NCBI RefSeq assembly: GCF_000960085.1
Contig: NZ_JYGT01000010.1
Coordinates: forward strand, 265,633 to 329,632
From: Streptococcus infantis
GTDB taxonomy: Bacteria; Bacillota; Bacilli; Lactobacillales; Streptococcaceae
Length of the DNA: 64,000 nt
Reading direction: 5' to 3'
Part shown: positions 25,935 to 34,727 of the stretch, piece after piece
How positions within the stretch are numbered: the first letter of the stretch is position 1
How the letters are laid out: each line of letters begins with the position of its first letter
The notes under the pieces: generated by a model
Databases searched by the model: none
What the model was told of the DNA's origin: nothing
What the model saw: the letters and a program-made list of their open reading frames with translations, nothing else
Translations under genes and position numbers: made by a program

Positions 25935-25935
25935 T

Positions 25936-27927
25936 ATGTTTCGATTAACCAATAAGTTGGCCATATCCAACTTAATCAAAAACCGCAAACTCTATTATCC
26001 GTTTGCTTTGTCTGTCATTTTGGCAGTCACTATCAGCTATCTCTTTTACTCCCTAGCCTTTAATCCTAAAATTGTGGATTTACGTGGTGCATCTGCTATA
26101 CAATTTACCCTACAACTAGGGCTTGTCGTTGTGACACTTGCATCTGCCATTATTGTGCTTTATGCCAACAGTTTTGTCATGAAAAATCGCTCAAAAGAAC
26201 TGGGTGTCTATGGTATGTTAGGATTAGAAAAGCGTCACTTGATTGGTATGACCTTCAAGGAACTCTTGATTTTTGGGATAGTAACAGTCACTGCTGGTAT
26301 TGGGATTGGTGCCCTCTTTGACAATCTCATCTTTGCATTATTGCTTAAACTTGCAAAGATGAAGGTAGAGCTAGCCGCAACCTTCCAATGGTCCGTAGTT
26401 CTTTCAATCCTTATTGTATTTGGTCTTATCTTTTTAGTCCTTGTGTCCCTAAATGCCCTACGTATCATCCGTATGGATGCACTCCAACTCTCTCGTGAGA
26501 AAGCAAAAGGTGAAAAGAAGGGGCGTTTCCTAGTTCTTCAAACACTTGTAGGGCTAATTGCACTAGGTAGTGGCTACTATCTAGCACAAAGCGTAAAAGA
26601 CCCAATTTCAGCAAGCCTTACTTTCTTTATTGCCGTCATGTTGGTAATAGTTGCGACCTATCTTTTATTCAATGCGGGTATTACAGTTTTCTTACAGTTA
26701 CTCAAGAAAAACAAAAGATATTACTATAAACCCAATAACCTCATCTCTGTATCTAACCTCATCTTTCGTATGAAGAAAAATGCTGTCGGTTTAGCAACCA
26801 TTGCCATACTTTCAACCATGGTTTTAGTTACTATGTCTGCAGCAACCAGCATCTACAACGGTTCTGAAAACATGAAAAAACTCATGTATCCTCACGATTT
26901 TGATGTTAAGGGAAAAAATGTAGAAGTTGAGGATTTAGAAAAGCTTTTGACTCAATATGCCAGTGAAAAGAACTTAACGATTAGCAACAAAGACGTTCTT
27001 AGATATGCCAGCTTCGGCATTTCCAGTCAAGATGGGACCAAATTAACCATCTTTGAAAAAGGGCAAACCAATGTCATGCCTAAGACAGTTTTCCTAGTTT
27101 TTGACCAAAAAGACTATGAAAAAATGACTGGACAAAAGCTTCATTTAACGGATAACGAAGTAGGTCTTTGGGTTAAAAATGACCAACTAAAAGGTCAGAA
27201 AGCATTTAGTCTTAACAAACAAGAGTACCGTATCAAGGAAGAAATCCAACAAGATTTTATCATCAATCATGTTTCAAACCAGTATGCTCTCTTGATTTCG
27301 GATTATAACTACCTTGTTGTTCCAAATTTACAGAGTTTTTTGGACAAATACCAGGATTCTGCTGTCTATACTCAGTTGTACGGTGGTATGGATGTAACCG
27401 CCAGTCAAGAGGAGCAGTTAAAACTAGCTAACGATTTTAATCGGTATGTGATCAACTTTAGTCATAATCTCAAGAGCGAAGACGGTATGGTATACGGTGG
27501 AGATACTGCAAGTGATGCAATTAGCCAAGCGAACGCTCTCTTTGGCGGAGTCCTCTTTATCGGTATTTTCCTCTCTATCATCTTTATGGTAGGTACTGTA
27601 CTGGTCATTTACTATAAACAAATCTCAGAAGGTTATGAAGACCGTGAACGCTTTGTTATCCTGCAAAAAGTTGGCTTAGACCAAAAACAAATCAAGCAAA
27701 CTATTAACAAGCAAGTCTTGACTGTCTTCTTCCTCCCTGTAATCTTCGCCTTTCTACATTTGGCATTTGCTTATCACATGTTAAGTTTGATTCTCAAGGT
27801 TATCGGGGTTATCGATACAGCCATGATGTTAACCGTAACACTTTCTATCTGTGGCGTCTTTGCTTTAGTCTATGTACTAATCTTTATAATTACTTCAAGA
27901 AGTTATCGCAAGATTGTTCAAATATAA
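25936..27927 (+). CDS. BceB-type ABC transporter permease (FtsX domains)
   Basis: The 663-residue permease has the BceB layout: one N-terminal span (about residues 23-43), FtsX-type groups of spans (about 57-180 and 200-310), a large extracytoplasmic domain of about 210 residues between about 310 and 525 (starting SIYNGSENMKKLMYPHDFDV), and three C-terminal spans. The large extracellular domain is the part that senses peptide antibiotics in BceAB systems. GAGGTG lies 8 bases before the ATG inside the ATPase gene. Resistance to bacitracin-like peptides is the expected role. Confidence 0.9.
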   Translation: MFRLTNKLAISNLIKNRKLYYPFALSVILAVTISYLFYSLAFNPKIVDLRGASAIQFTLQLGLVVVTLASAIIVLYANSFVMKNRSKELGVYGMLGLEKRHLIGMTFKELLIFGIVTVTAGIGIGALFDNLIFALLLKLAKMKVELAATFQWSVVLSILIVFGLIFLVLVSLNALRIIRMDALQLSREKAKGEKKGRFLVLQTLVGLIALGSGYYLAQSVKDPISASLTFFIAVMLVIVATYLLFNAGITVFLQLLKKNKRYYYKPNNLISVSNLIFRMKKNAVGLATIAILSTMVLVTMSAATSIYNGSENMKKLMYPHDFDVKGKNVEVEDLEKLLTQYASEKNLTISNKDVLRYASFGISSQDGTKLTIFEKGQTNVMPKTVFLVFDQKDYEKMTGQKLHLTDNEVGLWVKNDQLKGQKAFSLNKQEYRIKEEIQQDFIINHVSNQYALLISDYNYLVVPNLQSFLDKYQDSAVYTQLYGGMDVTASQEEQLKLANDFNRYVINFSHNLKSEDGMVYGGDTASDAISQANALFGGVLFIGIFLSIIFMVGTVLVIYYKQISEGYEDRERFVILQKVGLDQKQIKQTINKQVLTVFFLPVIFAFLHLAFAYHMLSLILKVIGVIDTAMMLTVTLSICGVFALVYVLIFIITSRSYRKIVQI

Positions 27928-27956
27928 TAAGAAGTGTTTGTGAAGGAATCATAGTA

Positions 27957-28082
27957 TTAACCCCAACGAATATTTTGGAAACTGCTAAAGTTTACGATAA
28001 AAAAGATTATAGATAAATATTTTCAAAAAAATCTTGGAACGATGTTCGATTAAATGCATATTGGGATTATTATAGATTTTAA
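27957..28082 (+). pseudogene. Possible decayed lactococcin-972-like bacteriocin gene
   Basis: Short frames here read ILETAKVYDKKDYR and, shifted, SWNDVRLNAYWDYYRF with TAA at 28080-28082. The aromatic Asn-Ala-Tyr-Trp-Asp-Tyr-Tyr ending resembles C-termini of lactococcin 972-family bacteriocins. The position just upstream of a lactococcin-972-type export set is where the bacteriocin gene usually lies. There is no intact ORF with a signal peptide, so at most a relic remains. The family match is weak and from memory. Confidence 0.3.
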
Positions 28083-28126
28083 AAATAATTTATGAAAACA
28101 AGAGACCCAATGAAAGGATAGGGTAG

Positions 28127-30115
28127 GTGCTTATGAAATTAAAATTATGTATCATTGGCTTTTTCTTTTGTTTGATCGCTGCAATTGGTCTGGTCACTAT
28201 TAGCGATACCGAAACTCCCATACCTTTACCAATTGATGGTGCTTTTTCTATTCAAGGGAAAAGCAATCTTTCAAATAATGAAATATACGAAATGCTTCGT
28301 GACCTATCAAAAACGGAAAAAGTTACCATTTACAAGCCCATCGTTCAGAGCTCGGGTCAGTTGAAGTATGTAAATGTCGATGATGTAAATAATGAACAAT
28401 TAAAGTCAGTACCGATAATAGGGATGTATTATACCCTTGGGGAAATGGATGTAGACAGTTTGAAACCACTTACGATGACAGGACTGCAAACTGTATATAT
28501 GGCTTATCCTTGGTATATAGGAGGAATATTACAATTCACTGGAACTTTAAGAATACTGTTAATGGGTTCCATTTACTTAACTTTATTAGTTGTTTTATTT
28601 GTTGTTAGGACGAGGCAGATTAAAGAAGGAGTGATACGACGTTCTTTGGGATTGCCTGTATACGATTTAAGAAGAGAGTATGTCATTTCTCTTATTTTTG
28701 AACTGATTATGATGTCTTTATTGATGATTTCTTACAGTTCTTTTTTGGGAAATGGTTTCTTCACCTATAGTTCTAAGTTATTTTTCTCTCTGCTTTTAAC
28801 GAATTTTATACTATTTCAAATCATTGATCTCATCACCTTTGTTTTATTTTGGTTGACGATTCAGATTGAAAAGCCCATTGAAATTATCAAAAACAAGGCA
28901 AAAAACAAGCTTATTTTTGTCGTATGGCTTGCCATTATTTCGATTATTATCGTTGTATCAGGAATTTTTTTACAAGAAACAAAGAGTAGTCAATCCAGTA
29001 TCAACATCCAGATACAGAATTTAGTACCATGGGACACAGTAAAGAACTGGAGAAGAATTGAGTTCCTTGGAATAGAAAATAACTTTGCTAAAAATGGAGA
29101 AGTAAGCGATTCGGATGGTCAGTATCTACAGATAGCTGCTTCCTTAAAAAACTTAGATTATTTATATATAGAACGATCCTCGGCCTATGTACCAGATCTT
29201 ATGAAAACATCTCATGTTTTAGAAGACTTTTCTAAACAATTAGAAAACGATGGAATAACGAATCCAGAAATAAATAAGGACCTGATTTATATCAATCAAA
29301 CAGGTGCTAACCTACAAAATAAAGTGAATGGAACAAACTATCATCTTTTAGATAATAAGATAGCAACCATTTATATTCCTGAGAAATGGAAAGAAAACCA
29401 AAAATCTATTGAGAATACAGTTGTAGCAGAACAATTTATTGGAACACACTATACAACAGAAGAGCTTGCAGTACAAATAATTCCTGATGGTGATAAAATT
29501 TTTTATTTCAATGAGGATGCTGATATCGATCATAAAAATAAAGATATTTTACCAATGGAAAGTGTAGCAGATAGCAAAGATAATATTGTTGTTGTGTTAG
29601 ACACAGACAAAATGATCGAAAACAACAAGTTTTCTTTGGCTAGTAATATACTATATAAATCTCTTTTTAGTCCTGAAGCGGTTAAAAAAATAAATGAGAT
29701 GACTATCCCGTTAAATTTTTCAATGAATCCAGTAGATGTTTACCAAATTGTGAAGTTGAAGATCCAATCCTTAGAGCACCAAATTCTACTGTCACAAATC
29801 TTGCAGAAGATAATTTACAGTATTGTCTTTATACTCATTTATCAATATGTCCAACTTTATATTGCCCTAAAACAGAATGAATATGTGAAAAAAATCATTT
29901 TGGGTCTGTCAAAAACATATATAGCAATTTCAAGTCTCAAGTACTTTATGATGACTATTACAATGGTTATTCTATTTACATTTCTTATGACAGGGCAAAT
30001 AGAGCTGCTATATATTGGTCTTGCTTCTATACTTGTTTTGATGTTGTCAATAACCATGAGTTTTAGAAAATTATCTGAAAGCTATACTAAAATTTTAAAA
30101 GGAGATGAAACATGA
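28127..30115 (+). CDS. Bacteriocin-associated integral membrane protein (DUF1430-type ABC permease)
   Basis: The 662-residue protein has one N-terminal membrane segment, a short extracytoplasmic loop, about four spans between residues 140 and 290, a large second outer domain, and three C-terminal spans (about 565-650). This layout matches the bacteriocin-associated seven-TM proteins found with lactococcin 972-type clusters. GTG at 28127 has AAAGGA 8 bases upstream; ATG at 28133 is the alternative. The stop overlaps the next ATPase gene (ATGA). Its role is probably self-protection or export with that ATPase. Confidence 0.75.
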   Translation: MLMKLKLCIIGFFFCLIAAIGLVTISDTETPIPLPIDGAFSIQGKSNLSNNEIYEMLRDLSKTEKVTIYKPIVQSSGQLKYVNVDDVNNEQLKSVPIIGMYYTLGEMDVDSLKPLTMTGLQTVYMAYPWYIGGILQFTGTLRILLMGSIYLTLLVVLFVVRTRQIKEGVIRRSLGLPVYDLRREYVISLIFELIMMSLLMISYSSFLGNGFFTYSSKLFFSLLLTNFILFQIIDLITFVLFWLTIQIEKPIEIIKNKAKNKLIFVVWLAIISIIIVVSGIFLQETKSSQSSINIQIQNLVPWDTVKNWRRIEFLGIENNFAKNGEVSDSDGQYLQIAASLKNLDYLYIERSSAYVPDLMKTSHVLEDFSKQLENDGITNPEINKDLIYINQTGANLQNKVNGTNYHLLDNKIATIYIPEKWKENQKSIENTVVAEQFIGTHYTTEELAVQIIPDGDKIFYFNEDADIDHKNKDILPMESVADSKDNIVVVLDTDKMIENNKFSLASNILYKSLFSPEAVKKINEMTIPLNFSMNPVDVYQIVKLKIQSLEHQILLSQILQKIIYSIVFILIYQYVQLYIALKQNEYVKKIILGLSKTYIAISSLKYFMMTITMVILFTFLMTGQIELLYIGLASILVLMLSITMSFRKLSESYTKILKGDET

Positions 30116-30735
30116 CAATTGACCTTTTGAACGTTTCAAAAAGTTTTGGCTCAAAAAAGATCTTTACAGACTTAAATTTAAGATTTGAATCTGGGAAAAG
30201 CTACGCATTGATTGGAGGTTCTGGCTCTGGTAAAAGTACTCTTCTTAATATTATAGGAAGATTAGAAAAAATTGACAGTGGGAACGTTTTAGTTGATGAA
30301 CAGGATATTTGGAAGATAAAAGAAAGAACCTTCTTTAAAAATACTGTTGGATATGTATTTCAGAATTATTCTTTAATAGAGAACAAAACAGTATATGATA
30401 ATTTGAAACTTATCACTAAAGACAAAAAAATAATAACTGATGTACTTGAAAAAGTAGGACTGTCGAGCGACCATTTACATCAAAAAATATATGAATTGTC
30501 TGGAGGGCAGGCTCAACGTGTAGCTATTGCCAGAATGTTAATGAAACCACGTAAAATTATCTTAGCAGATGAACCCACAGGAGCTTTAGATGGTGAGATT
30601 GGAAAAGAAATTATTCGTTTATTATTAAATGAAAGAGATGAAGACAAATATGTTATAATAGCGACGCATGATCCAGCTGTCTATAACAAAGTTGATGTGA
30701 TCATTGATATGAAAGATATAGGGGATAATGTATGA
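30112..30735 (+). CDS. Lactococcin-972-group ABC transporter ATP-binding protein
   Basis: The 207-residue ATPase has Walker A GGSGSGKST, the Q-loop VFQNYSLIENK, the signature LSGGQAQR and Walker [13 protein letters not shown]. Its short length and pairing with the DUF1430-type permease fit the putative bacteriocin export group TIGR03608. It overlaps both neighbours by four bases, so the three genes are translated as a unit. Confidence 0.85.
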   Translation: MTIDLLNVSKSFGSKKIFTDLNLRFESGKSYALIGGSGSGKSTLLNIIGRLEKIDSGNVLVDEQDIWKIKERTFFKNTVGYVFQNYSLIENKTVYDNLKLITKDKKIITDVLEKVGLSSDHLHQKIYELSGGQAQRVAIARMLMKPRKIILADEPTGALDGEIGKEIIRLLLNERDEDKYVIIATHDPAVYNKVDVIIDMKDIGDNV

Positions 30736-31232
30736 AAAAGATAATTTATATCGCTTTGATCTTTGTAGCTGGGCTACTTGCTATTTTCTTCTTTGGAAAA
30801 CAAATGATCATAAAAGAAAATACCAATAAACCAACACTGGAGTTAACAGTTTATACGGTTTCTTCTAGTGATACAGAAAAATGGAATAAAGTGAAAAAAG
30901 TAGAAACAGAAGAAGCTACATACTTCATAACTGTAAAAGAAGTAGCGTCTTCAGAAGAAGTATTTTCAAACATCATTGCAAATGGAGCTGCTATGGGGTT
31001 CGGAGTTCGTGAAGAAGAGGTGAAGCAATTTAATAATAATTTAGGAGATACTATTGAGGACTCTAAGCATAATAAACTCATTGAAATAGAATTTTTTACT
31101 TTTTCTAATGATGACGAGGGATTTGTAGTAGCAAATTTTGACTACGGTAAAGAAGAGTTGAATTCTCAGAAAAAAGATATAAAAGACTTATATAAAAAAT
31201 TATATGAATCTTTTAAAGAAAAAAGTAAGTGA
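30732..31232 (+). CDS. Membrane-anchored extracytoplasmic hypothetical protein
   Basis: The 166-residue protein has one N-terminal hydrophobic segment (about residues 4-22) and an outside domain rich in charged residues, with a beta-strand-type stretch TLELTVYTVSSSDTEKW and a C-terminal KKLYESFKEKSK. The hydrophobic part could be an uncleaved anchor. The ATG overlaps the ATPase stop, so it belongs to the lactococcin-972-type set and may be an immunity or accessory protein. No family recognised. Confidence 0.65.
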   Translation: MKKIIYIALIFVAGLLAIFFFGKQMIIKENTNKPTLELTVYTVSSSDTEKWNKVKKVETEEATYFITVKEVASSEEVFSNIIANGAAMGFGVREEEVKQFNNNLGDTIEDSKHNKLIEIEFFTFSNDDEGFVVANFDYGKEELNSQKKDIKDLYKKLYESFKEKSK

Positions 31233-31312
31233 TTGCGATTTATTTGCCTGTTTTGATAGAAAAAAGTCAATTTTTAATTCTAATATCTTATCTTGATAAT
31301 CGCGCTTTTTAG

Positions 31313-31516
31313 TTGATAAAACTTACAAATAGTCCTGAAGAAGACAATGACATTCAGTTTACTTATATGTATCATGTGCATACAAAGTTAGTTCCATCCC
31401 ATCATCAATTTATGTTTATCAATAATTGAGCAGTTGTTGCATCATTTAATATTTCAGAGGTTCAGTACCAGTATTTTATGAAAGAATCACTTTCTCATGT
31501 CATGGTTTATAATTAA
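31313..31516 (+). pseudogene. Short coding remnant with internal stop
   Basis: Read in one frame this gives IKLTNSPEEDNDIQFTYMYH, continues to FMFINN, meets TGA at 31427-31429, then AVVASFNISEVQYQYFMKES and ends in TAA at 31514-31516. The protein-like composition on both sides of the stop suggests the tail of a decayed gene. No ribosome binding site. The rest of 31233-31312 shows nothing recognisable. Confidence 0.35.
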
Positions 31517-31613
31517 TACTCTTCGAAAATCAAATTCAAACTGCATTAGCGTCGCCTTGATGTACTCAAGTACAGCCTGTGGCTAGTTTGCTCTTTGATT
31601 TTCATTGAGTATT
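31514..31613 (-). repeat. BOX-like intergenic repeat (boxA-boxC type)
   Basis: The ends AATACTC (31515) and GAGTATT (31613) are inverted. The interior read on the reverse strand has AATGAAAATCAAAGAGCAAA, a CTAGCCACAGGCTGT stretch and AAGGCGACGC, the core behind the well-known BOX repeat primer of pneumococcus. At about 100 bases it lacks the boxB part. Such elements are scattered through mitis-group genomes and can fold as RNA. Confidence 0.75.
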
Positions 31614-31714
31614 AGAGGCAAATAAGCCATTTAAACAGAGTTAGGATTCACCTTCACGACTATAAATCTAGCAAAATTGGCCAGTAGTTTAGACTCTAAA
31701 AGGTCTACTATTCA

Positions 31715-31776
31715 AAAACCACACAGTATTTCTTTCGGCTTGATGCTATTCAAGCTTGAAATCACTGTGTGGTTTT
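31715..31776. terminator. Long inverted repeat, probable bidirectional terminator
   Basis: AAAACCACACAGT with ATTTC pairs to GAAAT and CACTGTGTGGTTTT (one bulged base), and an inner GCTTGA/TCAAGC stem closes the loop, giving a hairpin of about 24 bp. T-rich tails lie on both sides. It follows the reverse VIT gene and could also stop forward transcription. Its length exceeds ordinary terminators, so a small inverted-repeat element is also possible. Confidence 0.65.
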
Positions 31777-31813
31777 ATTTTTAAGCTAGTTTTTCTCAGC
31801 ATTATTTTTTATC

Positions 31814-32509
31814 TTAAATACTAAACAACTGTCCAAATAGATAAGTGACACCCATGGTCAAAAGGCCGATACAAAGGTTACGAATCATAGCTGTTTTAGT
31901 TGGGGCTTTTCCAAGTTTGGCACTGGTGTAACCTGTAATCAATAGAGAAATCGCAACGATAAAAACAGTAGCAGGGATTCGATAGTCACTTGGAAAGATG
32001 GTGATGGAAAGCATTGGTGGTAAACTACCAAGAACAAAAGCGATGAAGCTAGATGCTGCAGCATGCCAAGGATTGGTAAACTCTTCATACTCGATTCCGT
32101 ATTTTTCCTCAACTAAGGCTTTAAGTGGATTTTTAAGAAAAGCTTTATTGACTAAAAGTTGAGCTGAAGTTTCACACTCACCATTTTGAAGATAAGCAGC
32201 ATATAGAGATTTCTTTGCAGCCTCGATATCCTTATCCAAAAGTAATTGCTCACGAGCTACTGCGGCTTCTTCGGTGTCTTTTTGAGTAGATACTGAAACA
32301 TATTCACCTCCAGCCATAGAGAAGGCACCCGCTAAGATGGCAGCCAAACCTGAAAGAAAGATTATCCAAATATTACTGGTTGCACTGGCAACGCCGATAA
32401 CAACTCCAGCGATGGAAATGATCCCGTCATTGGCTCCGAGCACACCAGCACGTAAAATGTTTAAACGACCAGCGAAGTTTGAATCAATTTCATGTGTAAT
32501 TTCTGACAT
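31814..32509 (-). CDS. VIT1/CCC1 family metal transporter
   Basis: The 231-residue membrane protein begins MSEITHEIDSNFAGRLNILR and has the family hallmark GVLGANDGIISIAGVVIGVA, a central charged region (ISTQKDTEEAAVAREQLLL-like, with many Glu) and three more spans at the C-terminus (AASSFIAFVLGSLPPMLSI). VIT proteins move Fe(II) or Mn(II) across membranes. AAGGAG lies 7 bases before the ATG at 32509; a reading from 32605 would add an unlikely N-terminus. It stands alone. Confidence 0.88.
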   Translation of the reverse strand: MSEITHEIDSNFAGRLNILRAGVLGANDGIISIAGVVIGVASATSNIWIIFLSGLAAILAGAFSMAGGEYVSVSTQKDTEEAAVAREQLLLDKDIEAAKKSLYAAYLQNGECETSAQLLVNKAFLKNPLKALVEEKYGIEYEEFTNPWHAAASSFIAFVLGSLPPMLSITIFPSDYRIPATVFIVAISLLITGYTSAKLGKAPTKTAMIRNLCIGLLTMGVTYLFGQLFSI

Positions 32510-32641
32510 AGTCTTCTCCTTTTTATCCATTATAAAGTATAGGAGAAGTAAAAACAAACTTTTTAAACTTTCTGAAAAAAGTTCTACAATTTTAATAATA
32601 GCCATAGCTATTACTTATGCCAATATATAACAAAGTTGTAT

Positions 32642-32670
32642 TTGTAACTGACTGACATAGATGATACAAT
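32642..32670 (+). promoter_or_regulatory. Promoter of the O-acetylhomoserine sulfhydrylase gene
   Basis: TTGTAA (32642-32647) and TACAAT (32665-32670) are 17 bases apart, and the GGAGG of the next gene follows about 20 bases later. No T-box or SAM-riboswitch leader fits in the short space, so methionine control, if any, would be by a protein. Confidence 0.65.
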
Positions 32671-32697
32671 TAAATTAATGAAATCTTTGGAGGTCTG

Positions 32698-33981
32698 ATG
32701 ATGACTCGTGAATTTAAATTTGAAACTCTTCAATTGCATGCAGGGCAAGTGGTAGATGCTACTACCAAGTCTCGTGCTGTACCAATTTACCAAACAACAT
32801 CTTTTGTATTTGATGATACACAGGAGGGTGCAGAACTCTTTGCACTTCAGAAGGCTGGTAATATCTATACTCGTATCACTAACCCAACAACTTCAGCCTT
32901 TGAAGAGCGTATTGCAGCACTAGAAGGCGGAGTAGGTGCACTTGCCACAGCTTCTGGGATGGCAGCTCTTACTTATACTATTCTTGGACTTGCTCATGCT
33001 GGTGATCATGTGGTTGCAGCTTCAACTATCTACGGTGGGACCTTTAACCTTTTGAAAGAAACCCTTCCTCGTTACGGAATCACCACAACTTTTGTTGATA
33101 TTGATAATCTAGAAGAAGTAGAGGCAGCGATTAAAGATAATACAAAACTTGTTTTGATTGAAACTTTGGGTAATCCAGTTATCAACATTCCTGATATTGA
33201 AAAAATAGCTGAAATTGCTCATAAACATCAGATTCCTTTGGTTTCAGACAATACCTTTGCAACGCCTTATCTTATCAATGTCTTTTCACACGGTGTAGAT
33301 ATCGCAGTTCACTCTGCAACTAAGTTTATCGGTGGACACGGTACAACTATTGGCGGTGTCATTGTTGATAGCGGTAAGTTTGACTGGGCTGCTTCAGGGA
33401 AATTCCCTCAATTAGTCGATGAAGATCCAAGCTACCACAATATCAGCTATACTCGTGATGTTGGTGCTGCAGCTTTTATCGTTGCTGCTCGCGTGCAATT
33501 GCTTCGCGATATGGGAGCTGCCCTTTCACCATTTAACTCATTCTTGCTCCTACAAGGTCTTGAGACACTATCTCTCCGTGTTGAACGTCATGTTCAAAAT
33601 GCTGAGAAAATCGTTGATTTCCTTGTGAACCATCCAAAAGTTGAAAAAGTCAATTATCCAAAATTAGCTGATAGCCCTTACCATGCCTTGGCGGAGAAAT
33701 ATTTACCAAAAGGTGTTGGTTCAATCTTTACCTTCCACGTTAAAGGCGGAGAAGCAGAAGCTCGTAAGGTGATTGATAGCTTAGAAATCTTTTCAAACCT
33801 TGCAAACGTAGCAGATGCCAAATCATTGGTCGTTCATCCAGCAACTACAACTCATTCTCAATTGTCTGACTCTGATCTAGAAGCAGCAGGAGTAACTAAA
33901 AATCAAATCCGTCTATCAATTGGACTAGAAAATGTCGATGATTTGATTGAAGATTTACGACTAGCTCTTGAAAAAATCTAA
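32698..33981 (+). CDS. O-acetylhomoserine aminocarboxypropyltransferase (sulfhydrylase)
   Basis: The 427-residue PLP enzyme of the Cys/Met metabolism family starts FKFETLQLHAGQVVDATTKS. It has ASGMAALTYTILGLAHAGDH, VSDNTFATPYL and the PLP lysine in HSATKFIGGHGT. Length and the insert around DEDPSYHNISY favour the MetY/Cys-D type that makes homocysteine from O-acetylhomoserine and sulfide, rather than cystathionine gamma-synthase. Tandem ATG codons at 32698 and 32701 follow GGAGG. It has its own promoter and ends in a terminator overlapping the radC ribosome binding site. Confidence 0.88.
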   Translation: MMTREFKFETLQLHAGQVVDATTKSRAVPIYQTTSFVFDDTQEGAELFALQKAGNIYTRITNPTTSAFEERIAALEGGVGALATASGMAALTYTILGLAHAGDHVVAASTIYGGTFNLLKETLPRYGITTTFVDIDNLEEVEAAIKDNTKLVLIETLGNPVINIPDIEKIAEIAHKHQIPLVSDNTFATPYLINVFSHGVDIAVHSATKFIGGHGTTIGGVIVDSGKFDWAASGKFPQLVDEDPSYHNISYTRDVGAAAFIVAARVQLLRDMGAALSPFNSFLLLQGLETLSLRVERHVQNAEKIVDFLVNHPKVEKVNYPKLADSPYHALAEKYLPKGVGSIFTFHVKGGEAEARKVIDSLEIFSNLANVADAKSLVVHPATTTHSQLSDSDLEAAGVTKNQIRLSIGLENVDDLIEDLRLALEKI

Positions 33982-34008
33982 AAATAACTTATATTTATCA
34001 AATTAAGC

Positions 34009-34044
34009 ATCCTTCTCACGAATAATAAAGTGAGGAGGATTTTT
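34009..34044 (+). terminator. Terminator hairpin that contains the radC ribosome binding site
   Basis: ATCCTTCTCAC (34009-34019) pairs with GTGAGGAGGAT (34030-34040), one G-U in 11 pairs, followed by TTTTT and at once the radC ATG at 34045. It can end the upstream transcript and would also hide the GAGGAGG needed by radC. Confidence 0.75.
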
Positions 34045-34725
34045 ATGTATAGTATTTCATTTCAAGAAGATTCGCTTTTACCAAGAGAGAGACTAGTCAA
34101 AGAAGGAGTAGAAGCACTCAGCAACCAAGAATTACTGGCAATATTACTAAGGACAGGCACAAAACAGGCTAATGTTTTTGAAATAGCGCAGAAGGTCTTA
34201 AATCAGCTGACATGTTTAACTGACCTCAAAAGAATGAGTCTACAGGAATTGCAGACTCTATCGGGTATTGGACGTGTTAAGGCTATCGAATTGCAAGCCG
34301 TTATTGAATTAGGCTACCGTATCCATAAAAAGGAAACAGTGGAAATGGAGAGTATTCTTAGCAGTCGTAAATTAGCTAAAAAGATGCAGTCTGAGCTTGG
34401 AGATAAAAAACAAGAGCACCTAGTGGCGCTCTATCTGAATACTCAAAATCAAATCATTCATCAGCAGACTATTTTTATCGGGTCTGCCACGAGAAGCATT
34501 GCTGAACCGAGGGAAATTCTCCACTACGCTTTGAAGCATATGGCAACATCTGTGATTCTGGTTCACAATCATCCATCAGGAGCAGTGGTTCCTAGCCCCA
34601 ATGATGACCATGTTACGAAGCTTGTTAAAGAAGCCTGTGAATTAATGGGATTGGTCTTATTGGACCATTTAATCGTCTCTCATTCTGATTATTTTAGTTA
34701 CCGCGAGAAGACGGACTTGATATAG
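34045..34725 (+). CDS. radC: RadC/YsxA family protein (JAB/MPN domain)
   Basis: The 226-residue protein starts [18 protein letters not shown]. It has a helix-hairpin-helix ([19 protein letters not shown], about residues 73-91) and the C-terminal JAB metal motif [15 protein letters not shown]. Despite the name, a DNA-repair role is not supported in pneumococcus, and the biochemical function of the family is uncertain. GAGGAGG lies 7 bases before the ATG. The gene is convergent with the one ending at 34728, leaving two bases between stops. Confidence 0.9.
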   Translation: MYSISFQEDSLLPRERLVKEGVEALSNQELLAILLRTGTKQANVFEIAQKVLNQLTCLTDLKRMSLQELQTLSGIGRVKAIELQAVIELGYRIHKKETVEMESILSSRKLAKKMQSELGDKKQEHLVALYLNTQNQIIHQQTIFIGSATRSIAEPREILHYALKHMATSVILVHNHPSGAVVPSPNDDHVTKLVKEACELMGLVLLDHLIVSHSDYFSYREKTDLI

Positions 34726-34727
34726 GA

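Noticed and set aside
32510..32605. Longer N-terminus for the VIT transporter
   Set aside because: AAGGAG is placed for the ATG at 32509, and the added segment is not typical of the family.
34030..34044. Upstream start for RadC (MRRIF)
   Set aside because: It would be inside the hairpin and ahead of its own ribosome binding site; ATG at 34045 has correct spacing and family agreement.
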